This document shows, one piece after another, positions 7,256 through 10,391 of a stretch of DNA of 10,391 nt. The stretch's first letter is position 1, and each line of letters starts with the position of its first letter. Source of the DNA: Ginkgo biloba (lineage: Eukaryota; Streptophyta; Ginkgoopsida; Ginkgoales; Ginkgoaceae); the NCBI GenBank assembly GCA_024626585.1, contig JANKJI010000003.1, positions 46,489,452 through 46,499,842 of the forward strand. Direction: 5' to 3'. Under the pieces are notes generated by a model. It searched no databases, was not told where the DNA came from, and was given only the letters and a program-made list of their open reading frames with translations. The position numbers and the translations under genes are program-made.

Positions 7256-8235
7256 TATATATTTTGGTTCTATTGGGTCTAGGATTATTGAGGGCTTATG
7301 ACCAAAGGGAACTTATTGGATAGTTTTTACTATATTGGGATTTTATCTCACTAGTTTCTCTTTCTTTTATTAGATAAAGAATAATTATGGATAATATATG
7401 TGAAAGGGAATGTTACTATTTGAATCATGTTTATTATTTCCGTAGTCTATTATTTATGAGGTTAGCATAGTTTGGTTGAAACATTCATGGCATCTTCCCA
7501 TTTTAGTATCTAGCTAAGTTTGGAAAAGGCTCCTCCAATATGAGATCCTTTTGCCCTATATTGTTAAACCTTTTATATTTTAACATATTTAGGAGGAATG
7601 GTCTCTTGGATCACTAGACCCTTTTTCATTGTAATTGTAATCTCTTGCTACTAAGTATTGATATTTTTGGTGTATCACATTGTGGATTAATAGAGAGATA
7701 TTTTATTTATTGTCCAGTTATTCTTGTGAGGCTTATGTTGACCTTGATCAGAATCTTATTAGAGTTTGTGATAATATATTATGTCCAATTACATAGTGTA
7801 TAGAGTATATTTTGGGATACTATGCAAGTTTTGGAGGCTTAAATAGGCGAGTACATATTATTATCTCAAGCTATATTCAAGGATGGAAAGTTTCTCAGAT
7901 CTCTATTCGAGGATTTTGACTTCTATAAGGTGTATTGTGTAAGTGCACTCTTTACTTTATTTTTGTATCATACTAAAATAGTACCATATTTATTTACACT
8001 ATAAGGGGAATGTACTAATATTGTATTGTATACAACAAGGTGCATATATGCAATATTTTATAGTTTAGTTATACAAGGAGTAAAATGGGTCATATAAAAA
8101 GGACAAAAAGTTATATTCCATTATGATAGAGAGAGTGTAGGAAGTGACAATGATTATTATCTCCTTGGTATAAATATCAAATCATTTCTATAACATAAGG
8201 AGGACATTCCTTCTTTATTCTACCAAGTAGGTATA
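7256..8235. other. Non-coding DNA interrupting the satellite array
   Basis: About 980 bp with no satellite monomer and no coding potential that I recognise. It is T-rich on the + strand. A perfect palindrome TGCATATATGCA lies at 8041-8052, and a TATA-like GTCATATAAAAAGG lies at about 8,089-8,102. The satellite is present on both sides, so the stretch may be an inserted element such as a solo LTR or a decayed non-autonomous element. It may also be array DNA eroded beyond recognition. I could not find terminal repeats or a target duplication. Confidence 0.5.
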
Positions 8236-9310
8236 CCATAAGTAACCATTACGATCTTGATTCCATGCTCACTATGATGGTAATGTTAAGAAAACCACCT
8301 AAAATGGGATAAATAGGCCCTATTAGGGAATCAAGACTTCTTGAGGTATTTTGGGCATAATACTAGGGTATTTTAGGAGATTACACCCTCAATATGATCA
8401 TAATAAGGAATAAATTCTATGCAAAACCATTGCTTCTGAATCCTATGCTTAGTATGATGGTAATTACAAAAACAGATACATACACCTAAAATAGGCCTAA
8501 AATAATAATATGAGAGCATTTCATAAGCTTCTACCATCTCTAAAATAATGTTAGGGATTATTTTATTAGAGATACATCATGATATTTATTTTATACTTGG
8601 TTTAATGGTACTCTTTTGGAAAACCACCTAAAATGGAAAAAAATATCTCTATTACAGAATGAGAAATTTTCGTGTTATTTTAGGAGCAATGTTAAGGTGG
8701 TTTAGGTAATTCTACCCTAAATATTAGATAAATAAGAAATCATTCCATGGGAAAATATTGTATTCTTAATCCTATTATTTGTTTGATAGTAATTAAAAAA
8801 ATAATACCCAAAATAAGCTAAAAATAATGATTTTAAGGGGAATTACAACTTCTTGAGTCTATCTCAAGCATAACATGAGGGTGTTTTATGTAATTACACC
8901 CTTTTTAGAAGTGTATTAATAAATATTTAAGTATATAACTATAATGATCTTGATTCAATACCTTATGTGATGTTAATTTTTAAAAAACCACCCAAAATGG
9001 GCCTATTAGGGAATTAGGACTTCCTAAGCCCACCTTGAGCACATGAGGAGGGTATTTCATGTGATTACACACTAATTAGGAACTTACTTGAGAATATTTT
9101 AGTATAGAACCATCATATGGTTGATTCTATTATTAGTGCAATTGTAAGTTTTAAAAAATAACCTAAAATTGGCCAAAATTAGTAATTTTAAGGGAATTAG
9201 AAATTATTGAGCCCATCCCACATATAATATGAGGGAATTTTATGATATTCCACCCTATATTTAAGTTTATTATAAAATTATTTAGTTTATAAACATCATA
9301 AATTATTTAT
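8236..9310. repeat. Satellite-like tandem repeat, block 2 (about 6 monomers)
   Basis: The same repeat as at 6270-7255, in the same orientation. Unit starts are at about 8,259, 8,438, 8,587, 8,767, 8,952 and 9,123, a spacing of 179, 149, 180, 185 and 171 bp; the second unit is short and diverged in its second half. Units at 8,259, 8,587 and 8,952 carry A-type features (8,259 and 8,952 read GGCCCTATTAGGGAAT or GGGCCTATTAGGGAAT; 8,587 reads CTCTATTACAGAAT there). Units at 8,767 and 9,123 are B-type (AATGATTTTAAGGGGAATTA or similar). A and B therefore partly alternate, as in a dimeric higher-order unit near 360 bp. The last unit fades into an AT-rich tail at about 9,300. Confidence 0.85.
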
Positions 9311-9344
9311 TATTTATCACACAAATGCCTATATTATGTATTAT

Positions 9345-9396
9345 CACACACACACAAACACACACAAATTTATGTGTATGTATATAGAGAGAGATA
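9345..9396. repeat. Compound microsatellite (CA)n-(TA/TG)n-(GA)n
   Basis: An imperfect CA run at 9345-9367, broken by AAA, is followed by a TATGTGTATGTATATA stretch and a GAGAGAGA run ending at about 9,396. It sits just past the end of satellite block 2. Confidence 0.9.
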
Positions 9397-9852
9397 TCAT
9401 AGAAAATAATAAATTAACTTATTTGGTTCAAAAATTTTAAAATTTAGATTTTTGTTTCCACACATAAAATTAAAAATGATCACAATTAAATTATATCTAG
9501 TCTAAAATGAATATAAATTATATTTTCAAAAGTATATAGTCATTGAGTAGCAACATCAAGATCCTCCCTCATCTTCAACGCTTATAAGATATGTTCATGG
9601 TTCTTAATATAAATTCTATATTTTATATTATCCTGTAAATATTAATATTTTCTTCTATTCACAAGATGGGAAGGATTACATCATACAACAAAAAGGGAAG
9701 CAAATAAAAAAGAGGATTGTCAAATCTTACATGGTAGGTATGCATCAAAATGGGTGCATTATATTATGAGCATCACAAAAAATCATTATAAATCAATAAT
9801 TATATAAGTCATCCATTTAAGGGAATCCATAGAAATAACACAAGACATCAAA
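9397..9852. other. AT-rich non-coding stretch, nothing recognised
   Basis: Low-complexity AT-rich DNA with short homopolymer runs. I see no open frame of note, no repeat shared with the rest of the window and no RNA gene. Confidence 0.6.
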
Positions 9853-10140
9853 CTGGAGCCACACCACCACCATCGCCCCACCCATCACCATCTCCCTAAC
9901 CATCATTATATGAAGGTCTACAAGGAAAGATGGCAAGTTGGGGAATGGGATCAACTTCCCAAGCACCCCTAGTTTTTCCCCTAGGTGGGGAGGCTAAGGG
10001 GAATTTAAATCACTAGCCGACCTAGAGTGCATGCTATGTAGTCTAGAAAATTGTGAGCCTTAGTTTTTACTATGGCTGTGGTCCTAGTAATTGGGGGAAG
10101 GAAGGATCAAAGGGAATACAACTGGTAGTGCATGGGGTAT
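9853..10140. other. GC-richer island with CCA/CAT tract and hairpins
   Basis: Base composition changes abruptly. Positions 9859-9898 are a CCA/CAT-rich tract, so the minus strand is G-rich with many GG and GGG runs. At 9938-9962, TTGGGGAA and TTCCCAA form an imperfect stem. At 9964-9990, CACCCCTAG and CTAGGTGGGG form another with a bulge. No gene is supported: the tract reads His-rich in one + frame and Pro/Ser-rich in another, with stops within about 45 codons. One minus frame is open for about 36 codons (about 9,900-10,010). It may be a fragment of a younger or less methylated sequence, or of a captured gene, but I recognise no protein. Confidence 0.5.
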
Positions 10141-10391
10141 AACCCCAATGATCAATGAGATCCAAAATATGCCATAAATCCAATTAAAATTTCTTTGCCC
10201 AAACTTTGATCTACATAACAAAATTGGCAAGGATACATGATGTAATATCATTATAAATATAATTGGTTGACTTAATATTAAAAACAACCTCATTTATCAT
10301 TTTTTAGATTTGGGCTAAGACCTCTTTTCGAAGAAATTTCCATCCTTCTTTAAAGGTAACAGACTAAGGGGAAGTATATCCTAGAAGGGAT
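10141..10391. other. Unassigned non-coding end of window
   Basis: AT-rich, no recognised similarity. A minus-strand open frame of 69 codons at 10084-10293 is hydrophobic (many Ile, Leu and Phe) only because the DNA is T-rich on that strand. It shows no domain or start context, so I do not call it. Confidence 0.5.

Noticed and set aside
6270-9310. CRISPR-like array (regular repeats)
   Set aside because: The monomers are about 180 bp, diverged along their whole length and without unique spacers, in a eukaryotic setting with a decayed plant retrotransposon.
9838-9969. His-rich or Pro/Ser-rich short reading frames over the CCA/CAT tract
   Set aside because: At most about 45 codons, no suitable start, and the amino-acid bias is dictated by the simple repeat.
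10084-10293. Minus-strand open frame of 69 codons that might be a membrane peptide or a non-LTR element fragment
   Set aside because: No recognisable motif in this or neighbouring frames; its Ile/Leu/Phe content follows base composition.

Overview
The window looks like intergenic nuclear DNA from a seed plant with a large, repeat-rich genome. The evidence is a decayed Ty3/gypsy retrotransposon of plant type, satellite-like repeats with a monomer near 180 bp, very high A+T (about 70% by eye) and an extreme shortage of CpG (about 27 by hand count). A gymnosperm would fit, but the sequence alone does not fix the lineage. I see no intact gene, tRNA, rRNA, CRISPR array or bacterial feature.

Layout, left to right. 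Positions 1-960 are A-rich on the + strand, full of stops, and unassigned; they may be the leader or early gag of the element that follows. Positions about 961-5530 hold a + strand gag-pol corpse in the order gag-like region with a CHHC zinc knuckle (1728-1769), protease (about 1929-2280), reverse transcriptase (2480-3400, split by an insertion of about 250 bp), RNase H (3400-4030), integrase (about 4080-5175), integrase tail (5176-5300) and a degraded chromodomain-like or family-specific tail (5310-5515). Homology jumps between frames, stops are frequent, and catalytic residues of all four enzymes are lost, so the element is dead. Positions about 5540-6265 are a plausible degraded 3' LTR; no 5' partner is visible.

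Positions about 6270-7255 and 8236-9310 are two blocks of the same diverged tandem repeat (about 5 and 6 monomers, spacing mostly 171-185 bp). They carry at least two monomer subtypes that partly alternate. About 980 bp of unrelated non-coding DNA separates the blocks. A short CA/TA/GA microsatellite follows block 2.

Positions 9400-9850 are AT-rich with nothing recognised. Positions 9853-10140 are distinctly GC-richer, with a CCA/CAT-rich tract and imperfect hairpins. The last 250 bp hold nothing I recognise.

Nothing here works as a gene set. The history I infer is retrotransposon insertion, long decay that looks like methyl-cytosine deamination, a small nested insertion, and a neighbouring satellite array that was itself interrupted.
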